Part shown: in pieces, positions 25,467 through 35,054 of the stretch
Layout of the letters: every line of letters starts with the position of its first letter
Numbering within the stretch: the stretch's first letter is position 1
NCBI GenBank assembly: GCA_016934295.1
Contig: JAFGTD010000297.1
Location: 1 to 53,513, forward strand
Direction of reading: 5' to 3'
DNA: 53,513 nt
Source: Acidobacteriota bacterium
GTDB lineage: Bacteria; Acidobacteriota; UBA6911
Translations under genes and position numbers: made by a program
Notes under the pieces: generated by a model
The model's database searches: none
The model's input: the letters and a program-made list of their open reading frames with translations, nothing else
Told to the model about the DNA's origin: nothing

Positions 25467-27113
25467 ATGGCGGCCGGTTCGCCCGGTCCATTATTGCTTC
25501 AAAAGCCTTCGGGAGGAAATGTTTTGGCCATAACACAGAAATCATCGAACCGTACCGTACTGGAAATTTCAGCTGTCAGCCTCCTTTTGGGAGGGTTTTT
25601 TACGTTCCTATTAACCCCGGCTTTTGCCGATGAACCATTGCCTGCCTGGGACGTAAAACTGGAGGAGGGACAGCGTCGTCCCACAACCATCACGGTCCAG
25701 AACCGGTGTCATCGAACGCATGACTTCAAGATAGGAAAACAGAACCTGCCTTTCATTGAATTTACGGACCAAACAGAGCTGAAGGTGGAGGGCGGAGCAA
25801 ACGCAGTATTCCCTATATTTTTCAATACCCACGGCATCGAAGCCGGCCTCCATGCCGGCGAAGTACACGTCAACTGCCTGAGCTGCGGGGGCGAACCCGG
25901 ATGCACCCAGGACAAAACCGTCCTGCCGGTCCGGCTCACGATTCCGGCTCCGGCACCAGTCGGCGCCGGTTCTCCGACCGGCATGACGCTGGCCGACTAC
26001 TTGGCGGAGACAAAAGATCCCTGCACGGCTCTACCCAAGCCATGTGAAGAATTGCGCCAGGCGGCGTGGGAAGCGGAATCCCAAGCCGCTGCGCTGGAAG
26101 CAAGTGCAAGGGGCGCCCGGGCAAAAGCGGATGCGGCTGAAAAGACGGCGGGGGATCTTGAAACCGACGCCGCCCGAAAAACGAAGGAAGCCCAGCCTCC
26201 GGACGAAGGGGATTCCTGGATCGAAGATCCTGCCACGGGTAGGCGGTTGACGCGTGTGGACCTCCAGTTGAAACGGGTCGCCCTTCGAGAAGCCTGGGAC
26301 TCCTATCGGTCGGGAGAAATTACAGCCGAGGAGATGGAAGGGAAATGGAAAGAGATGGACGGACTTGAAGGAGCGGACCGTCTTCGTGAAAAGCTCGAAC
26401 AGGGACTGAAGCAGAAGGCCAAGGAAGCTACCGAGGCGACGAAGAAGGCAAATGAAGCCCGGGGGGCGGCCAATGCCGCGAAACAGTCGGCGGATACAGC
26501 CGGGAATGCGGCTGGAACAGCTCGCGCGGCAGCCGGGAATGCGCGCCGGGCTTATGAGGAGTGCGTCAGCCAGTGGAGGGCGGAGTGTGCCCGTATAGCA
26601 GCCGAAAAGAAACGCCGGGAGGAAGAAGCCCGAAAGAAGGCGGAAGAGGACCGGAAGAAGGCCGAAAAGGAAAAACGGGATCAGGAGCTGGCCGCAATCA
26701 GGGCGGCGCGTCAAGCCGCCAACGCAAAGAAGCGCAGGGAATACCGCGAGTACCTGCTCAACAATATCAGGGAACTCAGCCTGATGCCTTCCGCGGTCAG
26801 CGAAGTTCCCGGTCTCTGGGACGAACTGCCCGATATCCTGGAACGGCCGGTGGGAGACTTCCTCGAAGAGACCGCCAGGATTCCGATTCCAACGGATACT
26901 CTCAAGGCGCTCGGCGGCCTTTACGGCATCGCTTCGGCGCTTCTGGATCCCTGCAATCCTACAGGCATGGGCCGGACGGTCATGCGGCTGGGAGAAATGA
27001 CGAATCCCAGAACCGGCGGCAATTACCAGACCAGGGATGCCATGAAAAAGACGGAACAGATGTGCAGGATGCTGAGAGGATTGAAAGCCCGGATTGAAGC
27101 CTCCAGACGCTGA
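25467..27113 (+). CDS. Secreted Cys-containing, alanine-rich coiled-coil protein (unknown)
   Basis: Up to 548 residues. A signal-like helix (about 30-52) is followed by a beta-rich domain with six or so cysteines (about 55-160) resembling an Ig/MSP-like fold. Proline/alanine linkers follow. A long charged coiled coil (about 185-425) is rich in K-K-A-E-E-type repeats. The C-terminal helical part (about 425-548) has cysteines. A TTG at 25524 preceded by GGAGG is a better-supported start than the ATG at 25467, giving about 529 residues. I do not recognise a family. The architecture suggests an envelope structural or scaffold protein. Confidence 0.7.
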   Translation: MAAGSPGPLLLQKPSGGNVLAITQKSSNRTVLEISAVSLLLGGFFTFLLTPAFADEPLPAWDVKLEEGQRRPTTITVQNRCHRTHDFKIGKQNLPFIEFTDQTELKVEGGANAVFPIFFNTHGIEAGLHAGEVHVNCLSCGGEPGCTQDKTVLPVRLTIPAPAPVGAGSPTGMTLADYLAETKDPCTALPKPCEELRQAAWEAESQAAALEASARGARAKADAAEKTAGDLETDAARKTKEAQPPDEGDSWIEDPATGRRLTRVDLQLKRVALREAWDSYRSGEITAEEMEGKWKEMDGLEGADRLREKLEQGLKQKAKEATEATKKANEARGAANAAKQSADTAGNAAGTARAAAGNARRAYEECVSQWRAECARIAAEKKRREEEARKKAEEDRKKAEKEKRDQELAAIRAARQAANAKKRREYREYLLNNIRELSLMPSAVSEVPGLWDELPDILERPVGDFLEETARIPIPTDTLKALGGLYGIASALLDPCNPTGMGRTVMRLGEMTNPRTGGNYQTRDAMKKTEQMCRMLRGLKARIEASRR

Positions 27114-27137
27114 CCGGCATTAAATCATGATATTTAT

Positions 27138-27857
27138 CTAAGGAATCTTAACGGCGCGCCATGGAGCGGCGGATTCGGACCCCGTTGCGGCTTCGACATA
27201 CAGAACGATCCGGCCGTTGCGCCAATTCGGCCGCAGATGCTTCCCGATATCCACCGGCCCTTCGGATATCGGCTCGTCGGATTCCAGGCGCCGGATTTCG
27301 TGCACGCCCCGGGCGGTGATTTCCCCGATGGAACGCGGCCCGGAAAATGCGTCATCCGGATAGGGCCAGGATACCCGATGAACGACACGACCATCGCTGC
27401 CGGTGGCGACAAGGCCGACTCCGGCCAGTGCACCGACTATTCCCTGGTTCGTCCCGCCGAGGCCTTCCAGGCAGCAGCCGGACCGCGCGGCTACATCCCG
27501 GGCTTCTTCCTGTGTAATCACGCGGTCTTTGCAGCGCAGGCCGTACTGTTTCATTTCCTCGGTAACCTCTGCAGCCATGCAGAGTCCGGGGTCGCTCCCA
27601 TCGATAAACCAGTCCGCCATGACCTGGCGAATAATTTCGCCCAATGCAGGCACATCCCCGGCTTCGACACGCGGCAGCTGTATTGAGGCCGCACCGTTTT
27701 TGCTGGTGTAGGGAACGCGGGGATCGAAGAATAACTGGTGCCGGATGATTATCGCGTCGCGGGCGCCGGAACCGATTTTTTTCAGGATGGCCCTGGCAAG
27801 CTGGTTGGTCCCGGGAGAGCCGACAATATCCGTATCATCGATTCCGACAATAATCAC
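27138..27857 (-). CDS. TiaS-like protein (catalytic-type N-terminal region only)
   Basis: This 239-residue protein begins IVGIDDTDIVGSPGTNQLARAI, the start typical of tRNA-Ile2 agmatinylcytidine synthetase (TiaS) and related proteins. GAASIQLPRVE, GLRCKDRVIT and LGGTNQGIVGALAGVGL motifs follow. Archaeal TiaS is about 400 residues with extra OB and zinc-ribbon domains; those are absent here. Bacteria use TilS, so a tRNA role is doubtful and another substrate is likely. The start is a GTG. It is convergent with the coiled-coil protein gene. Confidence 0.65.
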   Translation of the reverse strand: MIIVGIDDTDIVGSPGTNQLARAILKKIGSGARDAIIIRHQLFFDPRVPYTSKNGAASIQLPRVEAGDVPALGEIIRQVMADWFIDGSDPGLCMAAEVTEEMKQYGLRCKDRVITQEEARDVAARSGCCLEGLGGTNQGIVGALAGVGLVATGSDGRVVHRVSWPYPDDAFSGPRSIGEITARGVHEIRRLESDEPISEGPVDIGKHLRPNWRNGRIVLYVEAATGSESAAPWRAVKIP

Positions 27858-27972
27858 AATACGTACCCTGATCCCGTCTAAATGTATTAAGGGTAAAGAA
27901 ATGTAAGATGGAATTTCCAGCAGGCAGCAGCAATTGAAAATCCGAGGCTGCCGGAATCCCGCGCTTCAGGAC

Positions 27973-28593
27973 CTACCTGTCCTGTTGTGCATTAGACTGC
28001 TGTTTGCGAAATTGAAAAAAACAGAACGCCGCAATTAATCCGGCGATGGCTCCGCATATCGCATAGGTCATCGCGGCCTGGATATACCATGTGCCGAACG
28101 GACGCATTCCCGCGACATCCAGTCCCAGCAGCTTGGCGGTGCCTCTAGAAGTCAGTGCAAGCAGGTTGGCGCCGATTCCGGCCAGTACCAGTGCGATGTA
28201 AAGCCGGCGCCCGCTGCGCGCTTTCGTAAGGGCCAGATCCATAATCGGGCCGATGATGCAAAGGCTGACAAAAGCCCCGGCGCCGTAGTGGGCGAGACCG
28301 AACATGCCGAACATCGCCGCCGTACCGAAAGCCCCGGCGCCCATAATGAAACCGGAATTCCGCCTGTGCACGAGCGCAAGACCCAAAACCATCGGCAGCA
28401 TGGCCAGAACGATCGAATTGCCCGGGAACCGTAGGCCGGTCCGGATAAAACCCACTGCAGCCGCTGACGCCGCGCCGAAAAGGAGCAGCAGCACTATTTC
28501 CGACGCCGAAATTCTTTCCCTGATCCTGACTATTGAAGGAAAACGTCCCGCCGTTGCCAATCCGTCGTGAATGCCGAACCATTTGTTGATCAT
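27973..28593 (-). CDS. Multi-pass membrane protein (unknown; ECF S-component-like)
   Basis: This 206-residue protein has about six hydrophobic helices after a 30-residue amphipathic start (IVLLLLFGAASAAAVGFI, NSIVLAMLPMVLGLALV, GAFVSLCIIGPIMDLAL and others). Size and layout resemble substrate-binding S components of ECF transporters, but no ligand motif is clear. A GGAGAT site precedes ATG. It lies 116 bases upstream of the TiaS-like gene on the same strand and may be co-transcribed. Confidence 0.65.
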   Translation of the reverse strand: MINKWFGIHDGLATAGRFPSIVRIRERISASEIVLLLLFGAASAAAVGFIRTGLRFPGNSIVLAMLPMVLGLALVHRRNSGFIMGAGAFGTAAMFGMFGLAHYGAGAFVSLCIIGPIMDLALTKARSGRRLYIALVLAGIGANLLALTSRGTAKLLGLDVAGMRPFGTWYIQAAMTYAICGAIAGLIAAFCFFQFRKQQSNAQQDR

Positions 28594-28738
28594 CGCAATC
28601 TCCAGCTATTAGAATCCGGTCGTCCTATAATCCGAAATCCCCTTCAGATTCCCGCGAATCCGATACCACCGGAATTTTTCTATCATGCCGGGAAAATAAA
28701 AGCAATCGGATTTCAGAATGACCGTAAAGTTATATATA

Positions 28739-28766
28739 TTGACAAAATGGGACTATTTGTTATAAA
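28739..28766 (+). promoter_or_regulatory. Sigma-70-type promoter of the TonB receptor 1 gene
   Basis: TTGACA (28739-28744) and TATAAA (28761-28766) are separated by 16 bases. Transcription would begin near 28773, leaving a leader of about 190 bases before the ATG at 28966. Confidence 0.65.
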
Positions 28767-28815
28767 TCATCCTTTCTTGTAATCCTCTTCTTAGGGGCGG
28801 AACCTTTTTTATTTT

Positions 28816-28846
28816 GAAGAATCTTTTTGTTTCTCGAAGATTCTTC
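28816..28846 (+). promoter_or_regulatory. Leader hairpin before TonB receptor 1
   Basis: GAAGAATCTT and AAGATTCTTC are perfect complements around an 11-base loop in the long leader. No T-run follows directly, so it is not an obvious terminator. It could be part of a regulatory leader. Confidence 0.4.
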
Positions 28847-28965
28847 TCGAAAAAGGAATAATCGGAAGTTATTTTAAAGGACTGCATTAAAGGAAGTCAG
28901 GATCGAATCCATTCACCCGGGAATCCTTTTCCTACGGCGGTTTCATAACACTCAAAGGAAAAACT

Positions 28966-31362
28966 ATGGCATCAGCAAATCACGTCTATACTCGAATTTT
29001 GAGGTTTGGTCTCATTATACTCCTGTTGCTGTCCGGCGTTTCAGTCATGCCGGGACAAACCAAGCAACTGCTTACATGGCAGGAAAATCTCATTTATTTA
29101 CAGAATATCCCGGATTCCGACCTGGAAGAACAGCAGGATCTCGTCGGGAAGATTCGGACGGGACTGGAATTCTGGCTGCAGCTTCACCCGAAATCGGACG
29201 TTGCGCTACCGGCGGCGCCGTCTCAACCATTGAGCGCCGAACAGATTAAGAGCGAAATTTCCCTGCTGCTGGAAACCGTGGAAAAACTCCTGAAACAGGA
29301 CTCGCTGCGCCCGTTTGAACTCGGCGTCACGGAAATAACCGTTACTTCCGAGTTGTCTCCCCTGTCCCCCGTTGCGGACAGCATCGAAAACGCCAAAATC
29401 GAAAACAGCCACGCGACCAACGCGGTGGAAGCGCTGCAACTCCTTCCGGGCATCACGCTCGATTACAAGCCTTCCCGAAGTCAGACCGGTGTTATGATCC
29501 GAGGCTTCGATACCCGCCAGATCGGGCTGTACCTGGACAACATTCCAATCTACGTCCCCTATGACGGATACGCAGACATCGGCCGGTTCCTGACCCGCAA
29601 TGTCGCGGAAATACAGGTCGCCAAAGGCTACTCCTCCCCGCTTCTGGGTCCGAACGGACTGGGCGGTGCCGTCAACATCGTCACCCGGCAACCGGAAAAG
29701 AAATTCCAAGGCGATTTCGTTATGGGCAGCGGCTCGGGAAGGATGATCGAATCGGGCTTCCACGCAGGCTCCCGATTGGATCGGTTTATCTTACAGGGCG
29801 GGATAGACTGGCTCGTGACCGACTATTATCCCGTCCCGGGCGACTTCAACACGGAAAATGATTATTACGGGACCCAGGCTTCCTACAATCGCACAAACTC
29901 CTATCAACGCGATGCCGACTATGACGGCCGCATCGGGTTCCTGCCGAACGAGCGGGATCAATACATTTTCAGCTTTATGGGCCAGAATGCGGAATATGGA
30001 GCCACCCCCTACTCCGGGAACGATCCGGATAACGAGTCCCCCAAGTACTGGCAATGGGATTACTGGGAAAGAGAGAGCTACTACTTCAACGGCTCCAAGG
30101 GCCTGGACGAAAAAAGCGACCTCCGGTTCCGCGCATTTTTCGACCGATATCCAAACAGGATGAATGTATTCCTGGAACCGGACACCGAAGAAGGCATCGA
30201 GCCGTACTCCGAGCTGGAAAGCTACTCGAAGTATAACGACTACTCGGCCGGATTCTCCTCCGACTTTTCAACACGTGCGCTGAACCGGCACGACATCAGC
30301 GCTTCGTTCTTCTATAAAAACGACACCCATCAGGAATCCGATGTCGAATACGATGACGGCGAAGCAATCGCGATACCGGGAAGGACGCATCGCGACCAGC
30401 AGATATCCATCGGGCTCCAGGACTCCATCGACCTGACGAGCCGAATCCGGGCCGTCCTGGGTTTCAGCGCGGAAAATATCAACAGCCTGAAGGCCCAGGA
30501 TCTCGTCGACGACGAAGTCGCACCGTTCGAATGCTCGAACGATTCCTTCTCCGGCTGCCTGGATGCATGGGCTTTCAATCCGCTGGCATCCGTCTCATTT
30601 TCGGTCAGCGAATCCGGAACCCTGTTTGCCACCTTCGCGAAGAAAAGCCATTTCCCCACCATGAAGGACCGGTATTCCTACAAGAACAACAAAGCCATTC
30701 CCAATCCCACCCTGGAGCCGGAGCACTCCCGGAACTGGAGTATAGGGTATTCGCATGTTTTTCCGTTCAGAACCATGTTCCAGGTGGAGCTGTTCCGCAG
30801 CGACGTCTACGACGCAATTGAAAAAGGGTATATTCCGGATCCCGAAGAGCTCTGTAAAAAGTCCGACAGAAAGGGCTACTGCCAGCAATCCTTCAATGTC
30901 GGCGATGCAGTGAATCAGGGTGTGGAATTCACGGTGCGCAGCAACCCCCATTCCCGGCTGACCATCGATCTGAATTACACCTACCTGAACCGAAACATCT
31001 CACTGTCGGACGACGTGCCGCCTGTGTATCCGACCGATACGCCCAAGCATAAAATCGTCGGCACCGCGAGCGTCGAGCTTCCGCATGATTTCATGCTGCT
31101 GGCCACAGCCCGTTTGGAAAGCGGAACCATCGGCAATTTCTATACCGACGAAATGGACGAAGAAGATCCGGAAGACGACCTCCTGATCCCTATTCCGGGT
31201 TCCAATTTCGCTACGGCGGACCTGGGCGGCATATTCCGGTTGTTCGGCGGGCCGAAGCTGCAGGTCGGGGTAAAAAATATCTTCGACCGGTATTATTATT
31301 ACCGCGAAGGCTATCCCATGGCGGGAAGAAGCTGGTACTGCAACATGAAATACCAGTTCTGA
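28966..31362 (+). CDS. TonB-dependent receptor 1
   Basis: This 798-residue outer-membrane receptor has a signal peptide to about residue 31. An unfamiliar helical N-terminal domain (about 32-118) begins TKQLLTWQENLIYLQNIPD. A TonB box-like VTEITVTSEL lies at 121-130, followed by a plug with LPGITLDYKP, IRGFDTRQIGLYLDNIPI and GLGGAVNIVTRQ. A 22-strand-type barrel follows, ending in aromatic Phe. It is paralogous to the receptor at 32465. The ligand is unknown. A methyltransferase follows by 25 bases; downstream genes suggest a metal oxyanion, tetrapyrrole or metal chelate, which is inference. Confidence 0.92.
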   Translation: MASANHVYTRILRFGLIILLLLSGVSVMPGQTKQLLTWQENLIYLQNIPDSDLEEQQDLVGKIRTGLEFWLQLHPKSDVALPAAPSQPLSAEQIKSEISLLLETVEKLLKQDSLRPFELGVTEITVTSELSPLSPVADSIENAKIENSHATNAVEALQLLPGITLDYKPSRSQTGVMIRGFDTRQIGLYLDNIPIYVPYDGYADIGRFLTRNVAEIQVAKGYSSPLLGPNGLGGAVNIVTRQPEKKFQGDFVMGSGSGRMIESGFHAGSRLDRFILQGGIDWLVTDYYPVPGDFNTENDYYGTQASYNRTNSYQRDADYDGRIGFLPNERDQYIFSFMGQNAEYGATPYSGNDPDNESPKYWQWDYWERESYYFNGSKGLDEKSDLRFRAFFDRYPNRMNVFLEPDTEEGIEPYSELESYSKYNDYSAGFSSDFSTRALNRHDISASFFYKNDTHQESDVEYDDGEAIAIPGRTHRDQQISIGLQDSIDLTSRIRAVLGFSAENINSLKAQDLVDDEVAPFECSNDSFSGCLDAWAFNPLASVSFSVSESGTLFATFAKKSHFPTMKDRYSYKNNKAIPNPTLEPEHSRNWSIGYSHVFPFRTMFQVELFRSDVYDAIEKGYIPDPEELCKKSDRKGYCQQSFNVGDAVNQGVEFTVRSNPHSRLTIDLNYTYLNRNISLSDDVPPVYPTDTPKHKIVGTASVELPHDFMLLATARLESGTIGNFYTDEMDEEDPEDDLLIPIPGSNFATADLGGIFRLFGGPKLQVGVKNIFDRYYYYREGYPMAGRSWYCNMKYQF

Positions 31363-31387
31363 TTTCATTTCGGTTGTTATCAAAGAC

Positions 31388-32230
31388 ATGCAGAAACCTA
31401 CCGACTGGCTTGTCCTTTGGCGGGAATTATCCGGGATTCAGGAATCGGTTTTCAAGACACCCGGAGAAAAAGACAGCGACGACATGTGGCGAAAGCGGGC
31501 GGCGCATTTCGACAGCGAAATAAAGCGGCGCTGGGCAAAGCCCGATTCCAGCCGCAATTTCGTAACTTCACAACTGCGATCCAATCCTGAATGGACAGTC
31601 CTCGATATTGGGGGCGGCACGGGCGCCTGGGCATGCCTTATGGCGCAACACTGCCGCCATGTAACCGTCGTGGAACCCTCGCCTGCCATGATCGGTATCA
31701 TGCGCCGGAATCTGGCCGAATCCGATATACGAAATGTGGAAACCATTGAGGCTGAATGGCCCGACATCCGGGTAGACAAACATGACCTTGTTTTATGCTC
31801 CCACGCCATGTACGGATTTGCCGATTTTGAGGCTTTTATAGGAAGCATTGAAACCGTATCCCGTCATTTATGCATCTTGATCATCCGCGCCCCGGATCCC
31901 AAAGACCTGATGAGCATTGCCGCCATGCATATCTGGGGGCAGCCCTATGACAGCCCCGATTACCAGGTGGCTTTTAACGCCCTCATCCAACTGGGCATTT
32001 TCCCGAATGTCCTTATGGACGACACCGGGCTATGGGATCCCTGGGCCAGCCCGAACATGGAGGAAGCCCTTACGGAAGCCAAACGCAGGCTTCGGCTTCC
32101 CGAGAAAAGCGAGCATGACGATTATTTGCGGGATTTGCTGCAGCATAACCTGACTCCCCGGGACGGCAAGCTATTCTGGCCGCGGGGAATCCGATCCGCC
32201 CTGGTCTACTGGGATGTAAACAGGGAATAA
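31388..32230 (+). CDS. Class I SAM-dependent methyltransferase
   Basis: This 280-residue cytoplasmic protein (no signal) has methyltransferase motif I VLDIGGGTGAW at about 71-81. The acidic ribose-binding VVEPS and later motif elements (LVLCSHAMYG) follow. The first 60 residues are a helical leader that includes FDSEIKRRW. It lies between two TonB receptor genes, 25 bases after the first, so it is probably co-transcribed with it. It might modify the imported ligand. The substrate is not indicated by the fold. Confidence 0.82.
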   Translation: MQKPTDWLVLWRELSGIQESVFKTPGEKDSDDMWRKRAAHFDSEIKRRWAKPDSSRNFVTSQLRSNPEWTVLDIGGGTGAWACLMAQHCRHVTVVEPSPAMIGIMRRNLAESDIRNVETIEAEWPDIRVDKHDLVLCSHAMYGFADFEAFIGSIETVSRHLCILIIRAPDPKDLMSIAAMHIWGQPYDSPDYQVAFNALIQLGIFPNVLMDDTGLWDPWASPNMEEALTEAKRRLRLPEKSEHDDYLRDLLQHNLTPRDGKLFWPRGIRSALVYWDVNRE

Positions 32231-32335
32231 CGCAAATTTTCCGTCATCACAACATGATCCCAATTGCCCGTTCCCTCTGAACGGAATCCGCTCATTTTTT
32301 AAATACTAACTCCAAAATAGATTAAGCGATTATTA

Positions 32336-32363
32336 TTGACTATATGTAATATATTGTTATTAT
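32336..32363 (+). promoter_or_regulatory. Candidate promoter for TonB receptor 2
   Basis: TTGACT (32336-32341) and TATTAT (32358-32363) are separated by 16 bases in an AT-rich stretch. This is about 100 bases before the ATG at 32465. An open frame running through this promoter is therefore not the real start of the receptor. Confidence 0.5.
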
Positions 32364-32464
32364 TTGTAATTCTTATTCATTATATGAGACCTAGGGTAAC
32401 AATATGGGACTTGTTTCAAGATGCCTTTCGATCGGGCAGATATTTTCCTTTCAGGAGAGTAAAA

Positions 32465-34918
32465 ATGTATTCAGCCGATAAAACACGCCTTACTGCCGTT
32501 TTGATTGCATGCACCCTTCTGGTATTCATTGCAGCAATACCGACCCTGCAGGCGCAGACAAAACAATTCCTGACATGGCAGGACGATCTTTATTATCTCC
32601 AGACTGTCGCCGATGCTGACCTGGCGGTCCACCAGGACGGCATCGAGCAGATCCGCAAAGGGGTGGAACTCTACATCGAGATGCATCCTTCTACCGAGGT
32701 TTCCATATCCCCTGCTACCGCCAAACCATGGGAACCAGCGCAAATTCGCGACGAAATCGATGCCCTGCAGCAGGCCATCGACGCTATCCTGAAAGAGGAT
32801 CCGAACCGGCCTTTCAACCTGGGGACCACGGAAATCAGCGTAACATCGGAAGCCTCCCCGCTTTCGCCCATGGCGGACACAATGGAGTCCACCGAAATTC
32901 AGAAACTGCAGCTTGAAACCGTGGGGGACGCTCTCGACTTTCTTCCAGGCCTGTCCCTCGATCGAAGCTCGCAACGCAACGAAGCCGGCCTGCGCCTGCG
33001 CGGATTCAGCAACCGGGGACAAGTGTCTTTTTACCTGGACGGCATTCCCATCCAGGTGCCCTACGACGGATCTCTCGACTTCAAACGCTTTCTCACAAAC
33101 GACGTTGCCGAGATTCAAATCGCTAAGGGTTACTCCTCTCCTTTAATGGGCGCAAACAACCTGGGCGGCTCGGTCAATATCGTTACCCGGCAGCCTGAAA
33201 AGCCTTTTGAGCTGGATGTATTAACCGGAGCCGGATCGGGAGAGATGTTCAAGTCCTATGTGCAGCTTGGCTCCCAGCTGGATCAGTTCTATTTTCAGGG
33301 ATCGATCGACTGGCTGCAGCGCGAATATTTCCCGCTTTCAGGCGATTTTCCTTTGCAAACCCCGGAAGAACCATCCCCCGAATTTCAGACAACCTATAAA
33401 CGGAATCAAGCCGACTCGCGGGACGCAAGATACAGCGGCCGTATTGCCTGGACACCGAAGGATCGGGACCAGTATGTATTCAGCTACACTAATCAGAAAG
33501 CTGAAAAAGGGAATCCCCTCTACGCCGGACCGAACACGAACGCATTTAACCGGTACTGGCGATGGCCTTACTGGAATAAGACCGGATACTATTTCCTTTC
33601 CAATACGGGAATCGGAGAGTCCAGTTCCGTCAAATTCCGCGTATTCGTCGACCAGTTCGACAACGGGCTCGGCAATTACGATGATTATACATACACAAGC
33701 CTGAGCGGCAGGCGGGCCTGGTTCTCCGTATATGACGATCACACCTATGGGGCATCGACGGAATTCAACACACGGATCCTGCCCAAAAACTCCATCAGCG
33801 GTTCTTTTTACTATAAAGACGACACCCACAGATCGTACAACACTTATCCGAGAACGGAATTTACGGAACCCCCACAGCTTTATCGGAATCAGACCTATTC
33901 GATCGGGTTCCAGGATGTCTTTACTGTCACTTCCCGGTTGCGGGCCACCTTCGGATTCAGCGCGGATCACCTGAAAGGACTGCAGGCACAACAACTCGAT
34001 GACGATGATGCATTAACGCCGCTCACATGCTTTTCCGATCCCGACAATTCAAGCTTCTCCGGATGCACGCCCCATATCTGGACTTACAATCCCCAGGCAT
34101 CGATTGCCTACAGCTTTACCGACAGGGACACATTGTTTGTGACCTTTTCCGACCGCGGGCGCTTTCCGCTTCTGATGGAGAGCTACTCTTACAGGCTCGG
34201 CCGTGGAGTTCCCAATCCCGATCTGAAAGCCGAACACAGCCGCAACTGGACCGTAGGATATTCTTACGCCTTCGCGAGCAGAACGGTGGCGCAGATAGAG
34301 TATTTCCGCAGCGACCTGCGCGATTCCATTCACTCCATATATGTTGACGACACGGAGGGCCTGTGCGACAACACCGGTCAGTTGGCGGGATACTGCAGTA
34401 TGAACGTCAACGTTGCCGAAGAAGTCCATGAAGGATTTGAAATCAGCGTACGCAGCACACCCTTTACGCAGCTTACCCTCGATGCCAGCTACAGCTATCT
34501 CAACCGCGATTTGACGTATAAATTCGCCGACATTGCAGAGCAGGATGTGAACGAAGAAATTGACATTCTGCCTTCCCTCCCCAGAAACAAGGTTGTCCTG
34601 AACGCCACCATACAGTTGCCGCACAGTATGCTGGCCATGTTCACCTTCAGGCATGAAGGCGGGCTGAACCTTCAGGACACCACATGGGATGATTGGGAAG
34701 TCCTGGCCGAAGAATACACCTTTGAAGAATACCAGCAATTGGTGAATCCCTTCGGGGCGTCCCACAGTATTGTGGACTTGGGATTGACCTCTCCCTCCAT
34801 AGAGGGTTTCTCCTGGCAGGTCGGCGTCAAGAACCTGTTCGACACTAATTACTATTATTCAGCAGGCTACCCGGAAGCAGGCCGGAACTGGTATTTCAAT
34901 ACCCGTTACAAATTTTAA
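32465..34918 (+). CDS. TonB-dependent receptor 2 (paralogue)
   Basis: This 817-residue receptor has the same layout as receptor 1: a signal peptide (MYSADKTRLTAVLIACTLL..., LQAQT), the shared N-terminal domain starting TKQFLTWQDDLYYLQ, a TonB box-like TTEISVTSEA, and a plug with LRLRGFSNRGQVSFYLDGIP and NLGGSVNIVTRQ. The barrel ends YKF. The start at 32465 is chosen for the AGGAGA site 6 bases upstream and the signal peptide; an earlier ATG at 32336 adds non-signal residues. It is followed by a strong terminator, so receptor 1, the methyltransferase and this gene form one block. Confidence 0.92.
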   Translation: MYSADKTRLTAVLIACTLLVFIAAIPTLQAQTKQFLTWQDDLYYLQTVADADLAVHQDGIEQIRKGVELYIEMHPSTEVSISPATAKPWEPAQIRDEIDALQQAIDAILKEDPNRPFNLGTTEISVTSEASPLSPMADTMESTEIQKLQLETVGDALDFLPGLSLDRSSQRNEAGLRLRGFSNRGQVSFYLDGIPIQVPYDGSLDFKRFLTNDVAEIQIAKGYSSPLMGANNLGGSVNIVTRQPEKPFELDVLTGAGSGEMFKSYVQLGSQLDQFYFQGSIDWLQREYFPLSGDFPLQTPEEPSPEFQTTYKRNQADSRDARYSGRIAWTPKDRDQYVFSYTNQKAEKGNPLYAGPNTNAFNRYWRWPYWNKTGYYFLSNTGIGESSSVKFRVFVDQFDNGLGNYDDYTYTSLSGRRAWFSVYDDHTYGASTEFNTRILPKNSISGSFYYKDDTHRSYNTYPRTEFTEPPQLYRNQTYSIGFQDVFTVTSRLRATFGFSADHLKGLQAQQLDDDDALTPLTCFSDPDNSSFSGCTPHIWTYNPQASIAYSFTDRDTLFVTFSDRGRFPLLMESYSYRLGRGVPNPDLKAEHSRNWTVGYSYAFASRTVAQIEYFRSDLRDSIHSIYVDDTEGLCDNTGQLAGYCSMNVNVAEEVHEGFEISVRSTPFTQLTLDASYSYLNRDLTYKFADIAEQDVNEEIDILPSLPRNKVVLNATIQLPHSMLAMFTFRHEGGLNLQDTTWDDWEVLAEEYTFEEYQQLVNPFGASHSIVDLGLTSPSIEGFSWQVGVKNLFDTNYYYSAGYPEAGRNWYFNTRYKF

Positions 34919-34939
34919 TTCTCCTTTAATAGACCACCA

Positions 34940-34999
34940 GCCACGAATGAGTTCGGATATCGGGAAATACGAATTCATTCGTGGCTTTTCTTTTTTTTT
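34940..34999 (+). terminator. Rho-independent terminator after TonB receptor 2
   Basis: GCCACGAATGAGTTCG (34940-34955) pairs with CGAATTCATTCGTGGC (ending 34985) at 15 of 16 positions. A long T-tract follows to 34999. It separates the receptor block from the exported fusion gene. Confidence 0.88.
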
Positions 35000-35054
35000 G
35001 CAGAATTTATTAAATTAATTTCACTTCACTAACTTTTCATTACAGGCGGATTTT

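Larger units (their letters stand above)
28594..28965. other. Intergenic region upstream of the first TonB receptor
   Basis: It holds a strong sigma-70-type promoter (28739-28766) and then an untranslated leader of nearly 200 bases with a 10-bp hairpin (28816-28846). No protein-coding signal was seen. Confidence 0.6.
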
